From positions 1-64,000 of the forward strand of contig NZ_JAELXW010000017.1 of NCBI RefSeq assembly GCF_016428645.1: a stretch of DNA of 64,000 nucleotides. The letters run 5' to 3'. The stretch is from Glycomyces salinus (GTDB taxonomy: Bacteria; Actinomycetota; Actinomycetes; Mycobacteriales; Micromonosporaceae). Shown here piece after piece: positions 62,784-64,000 of the stretch; positions within the stretch are counted from its first letter, which is position 1, and each line of letters begins with the position of its first letter. Below the pieces are notes generated by a model, which ran no database searches, had not been told where the DNA came from, and was given only the letters and a program-made list of their open reading frames with translations. A program made the position numbers and the translations under genes.

Positions 62784-64000
62784 GTGACTCCGAATGTGCT
62801 CGCCGAGCGGTACGCCTCCGGTCAAATGCGCGACATCTGGGACCCCGTCGGCAAGGTCAAGGCCGAGCGGCGCCTGTGGCTGGCCGTGCTCCGGGCCCAG
62901 CACGAGCTGGGCGTGACCGTCCCCGACGGCGTCATCGCCGACTACGAACGGGTCCTCGACACGGTCGATCTCGACTCGATAGCCGCCCGCGAGCGCGTCA
63001 CCAAGCACGACGTCAAGGCCCGCATCGAGGAGTTCTCCGACCTGGCCGGGCACCAGCACGTGCACAAGGGCATGACCAGCCGGGACCTGACCGAGAACGT
63101 CGAGCAGATGCAGGTGCGGCAGTCCCTGGAGCTGGTCCGCGACCGGACCGTGGCCGTCCTGGTGCGCCTGGCCGCCCGCGCCGAGCAGTACCGGGACCTG
63201 GTCATGGCCGGACGCAGCCACAACGTGCCCGCCCAGGCCACCACCCTGGGCAAGCGCTTCGCGTACTGGGCCGAGGAGCTCCTGGCCGCCTACGAGCGGA
63301 TCGAGGACCTGCTGGCCCGCTACCCGCTGCGCGGCGTCAAGGGCCCGGTCGGCACCGCCCAGGACATGCTCGACCTCTTCGGCGGCGACACCGCGAAGCT
63401 CGCCGAGCTGGAGCGCCGCGTCGCCTCCCACCTGGGGTTCGAGCGGGTCATGGACTCGGTCGGTCAGGTCTACCCGCGCTCGCTGGACTACGAGGTCGGC
63501 TCCGCGCTCGTGCAGGCGGTGGCCGCCCCGTCGAGCGCGGCGGTCACGATCCGCCTCATGGCCGGGGCGGAACTGGCCACCGAGGGCTTCGTCGAGGGCC
63601 AGGTCGGTTCCTCGGCGATGCCGCACAAGATGAACACGCGCTCGTCCGAGCGCGTGGGCGGCCTGGCCGTGGTCGCCCGCGGCTACGCGGCGATGCTCGG
63701 CGAGCTGGCCGGGGACCAGTGGAACGAGGGCGATGTGTCCTGTTCCGTGGTGCGCCGGGTGGCCCTGCCCGACCTGTTCTTCGCCGTCGACGGCCTCTAT
63801 GAGACGTTTCTCACCATCCTCGACAATTTCGGGGCCTACCCGGCGGTCGTCGCGGCCGAGCTCGACCGGTACCTGCCGTTCCTGACCTCGACGAAGATCC
63901 TCATGGAGGCGGTGCGCCGGGGCGCCGGGCGCGAGGACGCGCACGAGGCGATCAAGGAGCACGCCGTCGCCGTCGCCCGCGCCATGCGCGAATCCGGGCA
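62784..64000 (+). CDS. purB: Adenylosuccinate lyase, 3' end outside the window
   Basis: 405 codons are present from GTG 62784 (VTPNVLAERY) to the window end; the usual length is 430-480. Motifs: GHQHVHKGMTSRDLTENVEQ, the His in GRSHNVPAQATTLG and the signature GSSAMPHKMNTRSSER. It converts SAICAR and adenylosuccinate with release of fumarate, two steps of purine synthesis. The start shares a short divergent region with purD. Confidence 0.96.
   Translation, partial: MTPNVLAERYASGQMRDIWDPVGKVKAERRLWLAVLRAQHELGVTVPDGVIADYERVLDTVDLDSIAARERVTKHDVKARIEEFSDLAGHQHVHKGMTSRDLTENVEQMQVRQSLELVRDRTVAVLVRLAARAEQYRDLVMAGRSHNVPAQATTLGKRFAYWAEELLAAYERIEDLLARYPLRGVKGPVGTAQDMLDLFGGDTAKLAELERRVASHLGFERVMDSVGQVYPRSLDYEVGSALVQAVAAPSSAAVTIRLMAGAELATEGFVEGQVGSSAMPHKMNTRSSERVGGLAVVARGYAAMLGELAGDQWNEGDVSCSVVRRVALPDLFFAVDGLYETFLTILDNFGAYPAVVAAELDRYLPFLTSTKILMEAVRRGAGREDAHEAIKEHAVAVARAMRESG

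Overview
The window is a high-GC actinobacterial chromosome segment that spans the replication origin. The core order gyrA-gyrB-DUF721-recF-gnd-dnaN-oriC-dnaA-rpmH-rnpA-yidD-yidC-jag-rsmG-parA-parB is the classic actinobacterial oriC neighbourhood. The flank trxAB-sigM-pseudokinase-murJ-cca-ponA-PadR-ino1 is also typical of the phylum. Gene content, GTG starts and GC richness suggest a mycelial or rare actinomycete, possibly of the Glycomycetaceae type; that assignment is inference only.

Layout. Positions 1-1.2 kb hold one unrecognised gene. Positions 1224-5883 are a small degenerate integrative element lying between a 30-bp duplicated 3' end of tRNA-Ala(UGC) and the intact tRNA gene. It carries an HTH regulator with an operator-like inverted repeat, two tiny genes, an unusual class II tRNA that folds as a 9/3 (acceptor/T-stem) molecule with a UGA anticodon, an inverted pair of DnaA boxes, an antirepressor-like gene, a membrane protein and the C-terminal stub of a tyrosine integrase. 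Positions 5.9-7.1 kb hold a DLW-39-like peptide, an NAD(P)H/FMN reductase and tRNA-Ile. Positions 7.2-18.5 kb hold the gyrase and replication genes on the minus strand, with oriC (16.44-16.77 kb) between dnaN and dnaA. Positions 18.5-25.4 kb hold the plus-strand genes rpmH to parB. A cluster of seven perfect parS sites plus one near match runs from 21.8 to 27.3 kb, several of them inside coding sequence. Positions 25.8-32.1 kb hold two acetyltransferases, a HIT-like protein, ddl, a PLP aminotransferase, an apparent TnpB/omega-RNA remnant, trxA and trxB. Positions 32.4-43.4 kb hold SigM and its membrane partner, a pseudokinase, MurJ, CCA-adding enzyme, a GT87-like transferase and a class A penicillin-binding protein. 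Positions 43.7-49.7 kb hold PadR-ino1, a transporter, a membrane cyclophilin, an acyltransferase, the proteasome activator Bpa and tRNA-Leu(CAG). The rest is metabolic: asparaginase, YgfZ, Fur, class IV aminotransferase, FAD oxidase, a serine hydrolase, arginine deiminase, purD and the start of purB.

How the parts work together. dnaA, dnaN, recF, gyrAB and DUF721 serve initiation, clamp function and topology at oriC; parAB-parS segregate the origin; rpmH, rnpA, yidD, yidC and jag serve translation and membrane insertion; murJ, ponA, ddl and the pseudokinase serve wall synthesis; sigM, trxA and trxB serve the thiol stress response.

Three signals are not explained by ordinary annotation. (1) A dispersed element of about 36 bp occurs in intergenic regions and also in frame inside at least three genes, where it adds a peptide such as [10 protein letters not shown]. 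(2) A composite unit of about 120-138 bp (parS, then a CTGTGGA motif, then a conserved block of about 60 bp) is present three times around parAB. (3) The 9/3 tRNA of the integrative element. Many long open frames antisense to the GC-rich genes were judged to be shadows and are not listed.
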